DNA of 64,000 nt from Bacillota bacterium (GTDB taxonomy: Bacteria; Bacillota; Clostridia; Christensenellales; SZUA-584), in the NCBI GenBank assembly GCA_023397655.1, contig JAEWTW010000019.1, positions 1 to 64,000 of the forward strand, read 5' to 3'. The position numbers were made by a program, and so were the translations under genes. Positions within the stretch are counted from its first letter, which is position 1. The number at the start of each line of letters is the position of its first letter. A model generated the notes under the pieces. It made no database searches and was not told where the DNA came from. It saw nothing but the letters and a program-made list of their open reading frames with translations. This document shows, in pieces, positions 16,750 through 26,446 of the stretch.

Positions 16750-18153
16750 TCAGGATTTCTTCGCCTTGTTCTTTACGTCTTCGATGTCGCCCGCCATGAA
16801 GAATGCGCCCTCGGGTATATCGTCCACTTCGCCGTCCACGATGGTCCGGAAGCTCTCAATGGTACGCTCCAGCGGTACATATTTGCCGGGTATGCCGGTG
16901 AACACCTCGGCCACCGACATCGGCTGCGAGAGGAAACGCTGTATCTTTCTCGCGCGATAAACGATGGTCTTATCCGTCTCCGACAGATCCTCAAGGCCCA
17001 GCATCGCGATAATGTCCTGCAGCTCCTTGTAGCGCTGCAGCACCTCCTGCACGCGCCGCGCGATGTTGTAATGCGTCTCACCGATGATGCGTGGATCGAG
17101 TATGCGCGACGACGATTCCAGCGGATTGATGGCCGGATAGATGCCCAGCTCGGATATCTGGCGGGACAGCACCGTGGTGGCGTCCAGATGCGTGAACGTC
17201 GTCGCGGGCGCGGGGTCCGTCAGGTCGTCCGCCGGCACGTAGATGGCCTGCACCGATGTGATGGAGCCGCTCTTGGTGGACGTGATGCGCTCCTGCAGCA
17301 CGCCCAGTTCGCTCGCCAGCGTGGGCTGATAGCCCACCGCGGACGGTATACGCCCCAGCAGCGCCGAAACCTCGGAGCCTGCCTGTATGAAACGGTATAT
17401 GTTGTCGATGAACAGCAGCACGTCCTGATGCTCCTCATCGCGCAAATGCTCAGCCAGCGTGAGGCCGGTGAATGCCACGCGCATGCGCGAGCCCGGCGGC
17501 TCGTTCATCTGCCCGAAAGCGAGACACGTCTTCTCGATAACGCCCGACTCGCTCATCTCTTCAATCAGCTCGTTGCCCTCGCGGCTTCTCTCACCCACGC
17601 CGCAAAACACGGAATAGCCGCCGTGCTCCGTCGCGATGTTGCGGATCAGCTCCATGATAAGCACCGTCTTGCCCACGCCCGCACCGCCGAACAGGCCGAT
17701 TTTGCCGCCTTTGGCATACGGCGCCAGCAGGTCGATGACCTTGATGCCCGTCTCAAACAGCTCGGTCGCCGGGTTCTGGTCGGCAAACTTAGGCGGCTTG
17801 CGGTGTATCGGCAGCCGCACGTCCGCGTTGATGGGTCCCTTGCCATCGATGGGCTGGCCGATGACGTTGACCACGCGGCCCAGCGTCTGCTGCCCCACCG
17901 GCACGTTGATGCGATCGCCAGTGTTGATGACAGCGAGGCCGCAATACAGACCTTCCGTCGCGTGCATCGCAATGCAGCGCACCGTGTCGTCCCCGATGTG
18001 CATGGCCACTTCCAGCCACACCTCGCGGTCGCCCAGTTTGATCACCAGCGCATTGTATATGGCGGGCAGGTAACCGTCGTGAAACTTCACGTCCAGCACC
18101 GGCCCTGTGATGCGTATCAGCTCGCCCTTATTGACGATTCTATAGTCCTCCAT
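16750..18153 (-). CDS. atpD: ATP synthase F1 subunit beta
   Basis: A 467-residue catalytic subunit of F1. The P-loop is GGAGVGKT (156-163) and the catalytic glutamate is E188 in GVGERSREG. The VLLFIDNIYRF Walker B and the SALLGRIPSAVGYQPTL segment follow, with the DELSEED-equivalent at GLEDLSETD. Length and motifs are standard. It lies 13 bases downstream of atpG. The front of the protein has a slightly longer leader (MEDYRIVNKGEL) than the E. coli protein. Confidence 0.97.
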   Translation of the reverse strand: MEDYRIVNKGELIRITGPVLDVKFHDGYLPAIYNALVIKLGDREVWLEVAMHIGDDTVRCIAMHATEGLYCGLAVINTGDRINVPVGQQTLGRVVNVIGQPIDGKGPINADVRLPIHRKPPKFADQNPATELFETGIKVIDLLAPYAKGGKIGLFGGAGVGKTVLIMELIRNIATEHGGYSVFCGVGERSREGNELIEEMSESGVIEKTCLAFGQMNEPPGSRMRVAFTGLTLAEHLRDEEHQDVLLFIDNIYRFIQAGSEVSALLGRIPSAVGYQPTLASELGVLQERITSTKSGSITSVQAIYVPADDLTDPAPATTFTHLDATTVLSRQISELGIYPAINPLESSSRILDPRIIGETHYNIARRVQEVLQRYKELQDIIAMLGLEDLSETDKTIVYRARKIQRFLSQPMSVAEVFTGIPGKYVPLERTIESFRTIVDGEVDDIPEGAFFMAGDIEDVKNKAKKS

Positions 18154-18166
18154 ATCCTTCTCCCCG

Positions 18167-19030
18167 CTATTTTATAGCATCCAGCGCGCCGATGATCTCG
18201 GATATCTCGTTGGTGATCGCAAACTGCCGCGCCCGGTTGTACTGCCGCGTCAGGTTGTCAATCATCTCCTCGGCGTTGTTCGTTGCGTTCTCCATCGCCG
18301 TCATGCGCGCGCAGTGTTCGCTCGCGTAAGACTGCACCAGGCATCCGTACACCAGTCCGACGATATACTGCGGAATGAGTAAGTCGAAAACCTCTTTGGG
18401 CGACGGATGGTAATAAAGCTCGCCGGAGTACTGCACTTCCGTTTCGATGTCCTTGAAGTTGGACATGGACACCGGCAGCAGCTTCAAAACACGCGGCTCC
18501 TGGCGTATGGCGGATATGAACTTTGTGTACACCACATACACCTCGTCCATGATGCCGTTCTCATACAGCTCCAGTATATCGTTGGTGACGTTGCGCGCAT
18601 TGTAAAGCGACGGGTTCTGCGAGATGTGGAGAAATTCCACGTCAACCATGAAGCCCCGCCGGTCAAAATACGCCCGCGCCTCCTGCCCGACCGTCAGTAT
18701 GTAGCGCTCCTCGTTCTTCTGCATCGCGGAGAGCGCGAGATTGAGCACGTTGTGGTTGTAGCCGCCGCACATGCCCTTGTCCGCGGCGATCACCACGTAA
18801 GCCGCCTTGCCGCCGTCGCTCTCGCCCACGTACGGATGGCTCAGCTCATGCGAATGTGTCAGTATGTCCTTGAGCGCAGACTGCACCCGCTCGAAATGCA
18901 TGTGGTTGTTCTCGTACTTGACGATGGCCTTTCTCATCTTGGATGTAGAGATAAGGTGCATCGCCCGCGTGATCTGCTGCATTTCGGAGATTGAGTGTAT
19001 GCTGTGCTTGATATCCCCCATGCTGGCCAT
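18167..19030 (-). CDS. atpG: ATP synthase F1 subunit gamma
   Basis: A 287-residue central-shaft subunit. Residues 1-60 form the N-terminal coiled-coil helix (MGDIKHSIHSISEMQQITRAMHLISTSKMRKA). The Rossmann-like middle contains the SDKGLCGG-type loop as ADKGMCGGYN. The C-terminal helix carries the conserved ARMTAMENATNNAEEMI. I start at ATG 19030, immediately after the atpA stop, because the longer frame runs back into atpA. Standard length. Confidence 0.94.
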   Translation of the reverse strand: MASMGDIKHSIHSISEMQQITRAMHLISTSKMRKAIVKYENNHMHFERVQSALKDILTHSHELSHPYVGESDGGKAAYVVIAADKGMCGGYNHNVLNLALSAMQKNEERYILTVGQEARAYFDRRGFMVDVEFLHISQNPSLYNARNVTNDILELYENGIMDEVYVVYTKFISAIRQEPRVLKLLPVSMSNFKDIETEVQYSGELYYHPSPKEVFDLLIPQYIVGLVYGCLVQSYASEHCARMTAMENATNNAEEMIDNLTRQYNRARQFAITNEISEIIGALDAIK

Positions 19031-19031
19031 G

Positions 19032-20843
<1,812 letters not shown>

Positions 20844-20844
20844 A

Positions 20845-21321
20845 TCATCCCACCCTCTCAAAGAACTCGTCAATGATCTTGCGGTTATCGTCCAGAGAAA
20901 TCTCGCGCGCCAGCACCTTTTCCGCTATCTGTATGCTCATTTCAGCGATCTCCGTCTTCATATCCTGCCTGACCTGTACCTTCTCAGCTTCGATCTCCCG
21001 CTTTGCCCGCACAACAAGACCGCGCGCATGCTCCTTCGCGTTATCCACGATCTCACGCGCATGGTCACGCGCCATTTCGTTGCTCTTTGTGATGATCGCA
21101 GCCGCCTCGTTATGTGCGTTTGCCATCATCTGCTCATACTCTTCCTTCTGCTGAATCAGCTGCTTCTCACGTTCATCCAGTTCGTCCACTTTGTTCGCAA
21201 ACGTATTTTCGCGATTCTTCATGAACTTGAGTATCGGCTTATAGACCAGTAAGCGCAATACCACAAAAAGAACCAGAACATTGAATATATGAAGGCCGAT
21301 TTGTAACGGATCCAATTGCAT
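20845..21321 (-). CDS. atpF: ATP synthase Fo subunit b
   Basis: A 158-residue peripheral-stalk subunit. It has a single N-terminal membrane helix (LHIFNVLVLFVVLRLLVYKPI, about residues 9-28), then a long charged coiled coil to the end. The conserved KPI-x-KFMKNRE junction is present. The start is ATG 21321 behind GAGGTG; the GTG three codons earlier is too close to that site. Its tail would bind the delta-like domain carried on alpha. Confidence 0.93.
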   Translation of the reverse strand: MQLDPLQIGLHIFNVLVLFVVLRLLVYKPILKFMKNRENTFANKVDELDEREKQLIQQKEEYEQMMANAHNEAAAIITKSNEMARDHAREIVDNAKEHARGLVVRAKREIEAEKVQVRQDMKTEIAEMSIQIAEKVLAREISLDDNRKIIDEFFERVG

Positions 21322-21366
21322 ATAGACCACACCTCACTTATGTCTGAGTTACGCGCCCCCCGGTTC

Positions 21367-21591
21367 TTAAATCTTGCCGAACATCAATATGGCAATAACA
21401 AAACCGTAAATGGCCGTCGTCTCGGCAAATGCAAGGCCGATGAGCAGCATCGCGTTGATCTTGCCGCTGGCTTCGGGCTGCCGCGCCACCGCATCCGCCG
21501 CCTTACCTGTTGCGATGCCCATGCCGATGCCCGCGCCGATGCCCGTCAGAACCGACAGTCCTACACCAATCGCAATAATAGCCGTCGTCAT
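21367..21591 (-). CDS. atpE: ATP synthase Fo subunit c
   Basis: A 74-residue hairpin of two membrane helices forming the rotor ring. The loop VARQPEA (35-41) contacts F1. The ion-binding glutamate is E57, within AETTAIY. The ETT..Y pattern is found in sodium-binding rings, but the first-helix glutamine of those rings is replaced by M24, so the coupling ion is uncertain. The start is ATG 21591: the upstream ATG abuts the GGAGG site. Confidence 0.95.
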   Translation of the reverse strand: MTTAIIAIGVGLSVLTGIGAGIGMGIATGKAADAVARQPEASGKINAMLLIGLAFAETTAIYGFVIAILMFGKI

Positions 21592-21629
21592 TTTACATAC
21601 CTCCAATAATATAGATTAATAATATAAGT

Positions 21630-22364
21630 CTATCGTTTTGCCCCGTACGCGACCGTTTCTTCCATAAACGAAAGTGTCAGTACGAGGAATATATACGTTT
21701 GAATTCCCACATGGAACAGGTTGAAGTATATCGACAGCACTGCCGGTATGCCGACAGCCAGATACGTCACGCTGTAAAGCAGATCCATTACGATCATGCC
21801 GGCAAACATGTTGCCGAACAGACGGAAGGACAGCGACACGGGTATGACCGCGTGCGTCACCATATTGATGGGCAGCATAAACGCCTTGGGCTTGATGAAC
21901 CATTTCATCCTTCCCAAGAAGCCCGTGTAATAAAAACCGAACGCGTTGATGAGCACAAACGACATCAACGCCAGTGCGATGGTGAAGTTGATGTCCGTCG
22001 CTGGCGGCCGAACGCCGAAAAGCTCAATCAGACTGGTGCTGACGATGATCAGGGCGATCGTAAAAATATACGCGGCAAAAGAAGCGCCGCGTTTGCCAAG
22101 CTGGGAGTTCGTGAATTTCTCGCAAAATTCGACAAACATCTCCAATACGTTTTGAATGCCTTTGGGAACCGTTTTAAATCGGGGAATAACAAAAATGCGG
22201 ACGAGAACAGCCAGAACGATCAGGACCAATATGACCATCCATGTTACCAACATCGTTTCGCTGATATGCAAACCGAAAATGGATACTTCGGGAGGCGTGA
22301 TTGAGATTTCTTCCATCTCAAGGCCCGGTGTTTGTCCCAATACCGTTATCATGCGCTCAACCAT
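21630..22364 (-). CDS. atpB: ATP synthase Fo subunit a
   Basis: A 244-residue membrane subunit forming the half-channels for the coupling ion. About five to six membrane helices are visible. The essential arginine is R181 in SLSFRLFGNMFAG. The VRPPATDIN segment before the middle helices is the classic marker. It overlaps the atpI stop by eight bases. Confidence 0.95.
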   Translation of the reverse strand: MVERMITVLGQTPGLEMEEISITPPEVSIFGLHISETMLVTWMVILVLIVLAVLVRIFVIPRFKTVPKGIQNVLEMFVEFCEKFTNSQLGKRGASFAAYIFTIALIIVSTSLIELFGVRPPATDINFTIALALMSFVLINAFGFYYTGFLGRMKWFIKPKAFMLPINMVTHAVIPVSLSFRLFGNMFAGMIVMDLLYSVTYLAVGIPAVLSIYFNLFHVGIQTYIFLVLTLSFMEETVAYGAKR

Positions 22365-22671
22365 GGCTGATGTCCTTTCCGTCCGAATGGCTGTCGTTTG
22401 CCGTACCTTCTTTGCGGCGGCGCAAGTGCAGAACCGCTGCCAATGCGGCTGTCATGCCGACCAGCATGCCTGCCGCTGTCCAGATCAGATGCGTCAGGGA
22501 AACGGTCGCGATCAGATACAGAGCCACCACGATAACAGCGATTTTGCCGATCATCAGCAGTACGCCAAGCAGCTTGGCTGCCATATCGCGGCTCAGTATC
22601 ATCTTACCGAGTTTATAGAGTGCCAGCACCTGCAGAGCACCAATTACCAAACCAACAAATAAACCCCACAT
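22357..22671 (-). CDS. atpI: ATP synthase subunit I (AtpI-like)
   Basis: A 104-residue membrane protein with about four hydrophobic segments and a charged tail, at the usual first position of the atp operon. AtpI proteins help assemble the c-ring or supply Mg2+. Similarity within this family is low, so position carries much of the call. No ribosome binding site precedes the ATG. The -10 element ends only eight bases upstream, implying a transcript that starts at or next to the start codon. Confidence 0.75.
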   Translation of the reverse strand: MWGLFVGLVIGALQVLALYKLGKMILSRDMAAKLLGVLLMIGKIAVIVVALYLIATVSLTHLIWTAAGMLVGMTAALAAVLHLRRRKEGTANDSHSDGKDISHG

Positions 22672-22679
22672 AACAATAC

Positions 22680-22708
22680 ATTCTAATCAATATGCTTCGA
22701 AAATGCAA
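22680..22708 (-). promoter_or_regulatory. Sigma-A promoter of the ATP synthase operon
   Basis: On minus: TTGCAT (22708-22703), 17-base spacer, TAGAAT (22685-22680). It lies over the 3' end of the acetyltransferase gene. The expected start point falls within about two bases of the atpI ATG. Confidence 0.65.
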
Positions 22709-23697
22709 GTTGTTTGGGGTGCGAATATTTGATTAAGTTCGCGTGAACCCTCCATATAATCGCTGAAATGCGCGGCTCCCTGATGCACGAACCGGGCCAG
22801 CTCGCCGACCGGCATCGAAAGCGCGCCGGCTTTCACGTTGTTCCATGGCGCAAGGTCGTCCGTAATACTGACATGATCCAACAAAGCGTCAGCATCAAAC
22901 GCCTTCAGCAGAGCCTGCGTGTCCACCACGCGCGCCATACCGTGTTTTGCGCCGCGCCTGTCCGCAGGCAGGTTATATTTGACCTTCTGGCAGCCCTGAC
23001 GGAACAGCCAGGCCAGCAGCCCGCCCACATATGCCTCATCGGTATAGACCGTCTCAATCACGTCCGCCGTGCCGTCCTTCTCGTAATACAGCATGTAAGC
23101 CTGCGCCGCGTCGTTTTCTATCAGCACCGCCGCTTTTCCGCCATCCACGGCCAGCTCGCCCAGCCGCCAGTCCCATTCCCGCTGTGCGCGCACCACATAG
23201 CCGTCGAAGCCGCGCATCATTTTGCTGTACAGCGGCGCTATGATGGACGCGTCCATGGTTTCAAACACATCTGCGTGCCGGTTCAGCGACGCCGCCGTGA
23301 CGCTCTGTTTGCGCACATGCGAGTAAGCTGCCCAGCCCAGCCGCTCATAGAACTCGTGCTTGAACGGATACAGATGTGTCAGCAGTATGCCCCGCTGCTT
23401 CATCAGCGCCAGCGATTCGCGCAGCAGTGTGCGCATCAGGCCCTCGCCGCGGCGGCTTATGTCCGTCGCCGCCCCTGCAATAAAGGCGGACAGCAAAGGC
23501 CGGTGCTGCACGCTGACCGTAAAGGGCAGCATATGCAGCACGGAGATCAGCCCGTTGTCGAACATGCCGAGGGACTGCCCCGGCAGCACCTTGTTGTCAA
23601 AATACCAATCGATAAATTCGTCGGTGTCTCCAAACGCCTGTTTCCACAGCGCCTTGGCCAGGGGAATGTCCCCCTTTTGCAGCAGCCTGATATCCAT
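22687..23697 (-). CDS. GNAT-family N-acetyltransferase (Eis-like)
   Basis: A 336-residue protein with an N-terminal GNAT domain. The AFIAGAATDISRRGEGLMRTLL segment near 70-92 corresponds to the acetyl-CoA-binding V/I-x-x-x-P-x-x-R-x-x-G-x-x region. A second acetyltransferase-like middle and a sterol-carrier-like C-terminal part match the Eis family plan. Eis proteins acetylate amines on aminoglycosides or proteins; the substrate here is unknown. It is two bases downstream of the DUF2156 gene, so the pair is one operon, and its end carries the atp promoter. Confidence 0.78.
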   Translation of the reverse strand: MDIRLLQKGDIPLAKALWKQAFGDTDEFIDWYFDNKVLPGQSLGMFDNGLISVLHMLPFTVSVQHRPLLSAFIAGAATDISRRGEGLMRTLLRESLALMKQRGILLTHLYPFKHEFYERLGWAAYSHVRKQSVTAASLNRHADVFETMDASIIAPLYSKMMRGFDGYVVRAQREWDWRLGELAVDGGKAAVLIENDAAQAYMLYYEKDGTADVIETVYTDEAYVGGLLAWLFRQGCQKVKYNLPADRRGAKHGMARVVDTQALLKAFDADALLDHVSITDDLAPWNNVKAGALSMPVGELARFVHQGAAHFSDYMEGSRELNQIFAPQTTCIFEAY

Positions 23698-23699
23698 CG

Positions 23700-24593
23700 T
23701 CAGTTCCTCACACAGGTGTATTTCTCAACCAGAAAAGCCGGGTAGTACGACAGCTTCGCTTTTCTCAAGCCCTCTATGTCCATATCTTCCTCACGGTTGA
23801 TATATTTCAGATCGCACCACTCATGCCGCACGAACTCGCGGTTGATCAGCGGGTATGTGCCCTGCAGGTCCGGATTGGCCTTTTCGACGTGGATGATTGC
23901 CATATCCTCGCCGAACCGCTCTCCCACCGAGAACGCTTCCAGTTTGCCGTCCACATACAGCATACCGCACCGAAGCCCCAGCACCTCCAGATTTTTAAGC
24001 GCCGCTTCCGTTGCCCACATCTCATGCTGAATGCTTTCGGTCATGCCGCCCTTGCCTTCCACCCAGTCCCGGTACAGCGACATACAGGCGTCGAAATCGT
24101 CCGCCGTGTACAGTTTGTACTCAAAGCTGTGATTGGCGAGCAGCTTGTTGATGTGGTTACGCTTGGCGTGATACTTCTTGCCCTCCAGTGTACACAGATC
24201 CTGCGTATTGTACACGTATTCGAAGTTTGCCCTGTCCGGCGTCATCGAATACCGTCCCGGGCAGTCAGCCTCTATCTTCTCTTTCAGCGGTACGGTCACG
24301 CCCTTGATCATGAACTTCTCGCCGCGGCTCTCCAGAAACGCCTCGCACCGGCGCATCGGCTCTTCGATGCTGATATCACAATCATCCATCAGCGGCGGCA
24401 GCAAAAACGATACGCTGCCGTTGTTCAAATGAAGGTACATCGCCATATCGTCTGTAGCCATCTGTATGTTCATGGCCCGGCTCCAGATGAATATATTCGC
24501 AAACGAGGCTTCCAGATTATGATAACCGTGGCACAGCGTATATTTTTCAAAGTTCAGTTTGTCTTCCAGTTCTATTTTTTTGAATTCCAGCAT
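23700..24593 (-). CDS. DUF2156 (phosphatidylglycerol lysyltransferase C-terminal-like) protein
   Basis: A 297-residue protein of the DUF2156 fold, a double GNAT domain related to the catalytic part of MprF and to FemX-type transferases. Recognisable features are the central LEGKKYHAKRNHINKLL segment (136-152) and the C-terminal NREFVRHEW and LRKAKLSYYPAF segments. There are no membrane helices, so it is cytosolic, unlike MprF. A tRNA-dependent aminoacyl transfer is possible but not shown. It has its own promoter and heads the operon with the Eis-like gene. Confidence 0.78.
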   Translation of the reverse strand: MLEFKKIELEDKLNFEKYTLCHGYHNLEASFANIFIWSRAMNIQMATDDMAMYLHLNNGSVSFLLPPLMDDCDISIEEPMRRCEAFLESRGEKFMIKGVTVPLKEKIEADCPGRYSMTPDRANFEYVYNTQDLCTLEGKKYHAKRNHINKLLANHSFEYKLYTADDFDACMSLYRDWVEGKGGMTESIQHEMWATEAALKNLEVLGLRCGMLYVDGKLEAFSVGERFGEDMAIIHVEKANPDLQGTYPLINREFVRHEWCDLKYINREEDMDIEGLRKAKLSYYPAFLVEKYTCVRN

Positions 24594-24621
24594 GCAGTCT
24601 CCTAAAGGGTTTAATTAATCT

Positions 24622-24649
24622 ATTATATACCATTCTTATGATATTTCAA
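24622..24649 (-). promoter_or_regulatory. Sigma-A promoter for the DUF2156 operon
   Basis: On minus: TTGAAA (24649-24644), 16-base spacer, TATAAT (24627-24622), about 29 bases before the start codon. Confidence 0.65.
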
Positions 24650-24753
24650 ATTCAAATGCAATTCATTATGAATGGTTACAGGCAAATGGCGCAAATGAGC
24701 GGCAGTCATTCATGAACGGACTCCTCCAGACGGCGTTTTATTGCGTTAAAACG

Positions 24754-24785
24754 AAAAGCGCTTCAGGGCAGCCACCCTGAAACGC
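24754..24785 (-). terminator. Terminator of the ferredoxin-like gene
   Basis: On minus: GCGTTTCAGGG, 6-base loop, CCCTGAAGCGC (24785-24758), then TTTTCGTTTT. It lies about 100 bases past the stop. Confidence 0.65.
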
Positions 24786-24881
24786 ATGCACGCCGATTTG
24801 AACCTGTCATTCCGAGCCAGCGAGGCCCCCCTTGCCATGCACCTCAGCAGTGGTTCGCTTCGCCCTGCATAACAGCAGGAG

Positions 24882-25586
24882 TTATTCCTCCACGATCTCG
24901 CCGTTGGGCGATATCACCGTCACGCGCCACGGTATCATCTTGCCGCTGTTCACCAGCGCCTGCTTGACAGCGTATTCAATGCCGCCGCAGCACGGTACGC
25001 TCATGCGCAGCACCTCAACGCTGCGAACGTCGTTCAACGACAGTATCTCTGTCAGCTTCTCCGAATAGTCCGCCATGTCCAGCTTGGGGCAGCCGATCAG
25101 CGTGATCTTGCCCTTCATGAACTTGTCGTGCACACCCGCGTACGCATAGGCCGTGCAGTCTGCCGCGATCAGCAGCTTCGCGCCATCGAAGTAGGGCGCG
25201 TTCGGCGGCACCAGCTTGATCTGGCAGGGCCATTGGCGCAGCTCGGAAACCGCCTGCGGAGCCGCCGCTGTCGGAGCCTGCACGGGCCGTTCCATCGTCA
25301 TCGAGCGTGCGGACGGACAGCCGCCGCCGTGGTGAGGCTGATTCTGCTGCCTGTCGAGGTGCTTCTGAACGGCCACTTCGTCGAAGCCTGCCGCCTCGCG
25401 TTCCTCAATCGTAATCGCGCCCGTCGGGCACTCGGGCAGGCACGCGCCCAGTCCATCGCAGTAAGAGTCGGAAATCAGCCGCGCTTTGCCGTCCACCATC
25501 TGCAGCGCACCCTCGTGGCAGGCGTTCACGCACAGGCCGCAGCCGTTGCACTTTTCTTCATCTATATTGATTATATTTCTTTTCAT
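24882..25586 (-). CDS. 4Fe-4S dicluster ferredoxin-domain protein
   Basis: A 234-residue protein with an N-terminal 2[4Fe-4S] ferredoxin domain. The first set is CNGCGLCVNAC (from about residue 13). The second is modified: CDGLGACLPECP, where one CxxC spacing holds Leu-Gly. The C-terminal 120 residues contain several cysteines (CTAYAYAG, IGCPKLD, VPCCGGIEYA) and resemble ferredoxin proteins found beside Crp/Fnr regulators in Clostridia. A role in redox or nitrosative stress is inferred only from that context. The ATG at 25586 follows GGGAGG. It is divergent from the Crp-type gene, sharing the palindrome between them. Confidence 0.8.
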   Translation of the reverse strand: MKRNIINIDEEKCNGCGLCVNACHEGALQMVDGKARLISDSYCDGLGACLPECPTGAITIEEREAAGFDEVAVQKHLDRQQNQPHHGGGCPSARSMTMERPVQAPTAAAPQAVSELRQWPCQIKLVPPNAPYFDGAKLLIAADCTAYAYAGVHDKFMKGKITLIGCPKLDMADYSEKLTEILSLNDVRSVEVLRMSVPCCGGIEYAVKQALVNSGKMIPWRVTVISPNGEIVEE

Positions 25587-25603
25587 TTTTTGTCGCCCTC
25601 CCC

Positions 25604-25664
25604 TTGTTTTCATGATCCGATTATAATATACTGACTTCGTTTAGTATGTTGCTTTTGCAACATA
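25604..25664. promoter_or_regulatory. Divergent promoters with a Crp/Fnr-type palindrome
   Basis: A perfect palindrome TATGTTGC-TTTT-GCAACATA lies at 25645-25664. On minus, a TATAAT (25625-25620) without a -35 puts the palindrome centre near -41.5, the classic class II activator site for the ferredoxin gene. On plus, TTGTTT (25604-25609), 17 bases, TATACT (25627-25632) would drive the regulator, with the palindrome just downstream of the start point, suiting autorepression. Confidence 0.65.
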
Positions 25665-25687
25665 AAATTCAGGGTATCTGGAGCGTT

Positions 25688-26383
25688 ATGAATTGTCAGC
25701 AAATTTATGAAAAGAAAATCGCACTTTTCAACGGCATCAAATGCCCGGAGCTGGAATCGATGCTGGGCTGCCTCGGCGCGAAGATTGCGGTGTACAAGAA
25801 AGGCGCCTTTATGCTGACGGCGGGCGCGCCGCTGCGCCATGTGGGCATCATTCTTTCTGGCCAGGCTGTGGTCAGCCGGGACGACATGCTGGGCAACCGC
25901 ACCGTGCTCACCGCGCTGTCGCCGCCGCAGCTGTTCGCGGAGTCACTGGCATGCGCGGGCGTGACCACGAGCCCCGTCAACGTGGAGGCCGTGACGGACA
26001 CGGAGGTGCTGCTGGTCGCCTTCGACAAGATCATCCGCACCTGCACCTCCTGCTGCGCGCATCACAATGTGCTGGTGGAAAATATGCTGCATATCGTGGC
26101 GCGAAAAAACCTCGAGATGAGCGAGAAGCTGGATCACATCGCCCGCAAAACCACGCGGCAGAAGCTGGCCTCCTACCTCTTAAGTCAGGCCAACAAGCAC
26201 AAGAGCAGCCGCTTTGAGATCGAGCTGGACCGGCAGGCGCTGGCCGACTATCTGTGCGTTAACCGCAGCGCGCTCTCCCGCGAGCTGTCCGGCATCAGTG
26301 ACGCAGGGCTGCTCACCTACCACCGCAACCAGTTCACCATCCGCGACATGAAACAGCTGGAGGAGCTGCTGGAAAGCGAATAA
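25688..26383 (+). CDS. Crp/Fnr-family transcriptional regulator
   Basis: A 231-residue regulator. It has an N-terminal cyclic-nucleotide-binding-type beta barrel (about 15-130), a long dimer helix, and a C-terminal winged helix with the recognition segment LADYLCVNRSALSRELSGI (about 180-198). The cAMP-contact residues of true Crp are not evident. Several cysteines (C3, C19, C28 and a CTSCC cluster near residue 121) leave room for a metal or redox cofactor. The ATG at 25688 follows GGAG. The divergent ferredoxin gene and the shared palindrome suggest it controls that gene and itself. Confidence 0.85.
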   Translation: MNCQQIYEKKIALFNGIKCPELESMLGCLGAKIAVYKKGAFMLTAGAPLRHVGIILSGQAVVSRDDMLGNRTVLTALSPPQLFAESLACAGVTTSPVNVEAVTDTEVLLVAFDKIIRTCTSCCAHHNVLVENMLHIVARKNLEMSEKLDHIARKTTRQKLASYLLSQANKHKSSRFEIELDRQALADYLCVNRSALSRELSGISDAGLLTYHRNQFTIRDMKQLEELLESE

Positions 26384-26446
26384 CGCGCTTTCCGCCTCAT
26401 CCGTGCCGGAATATATTTATCTGACCAACGAAAGGAAACAAGGGCA

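Noticed and set aside
16618..18177. A 519-codon open frame on plus, opposite atpD and atpC
   Set aside because: It is antisense to well-supported ATP synthase genes, rich in Arg/His as expected from reverse-strand reading of GC-rich genes, with no recognisable domain or ribosome binding site.
24805..24817. TGTCATTCCGAGC element as a mobile repeat
   Set aside because: It resembles a word common in intergenic repeats of many bacteria, but only this short stretch is present and no second copy was found in the window.
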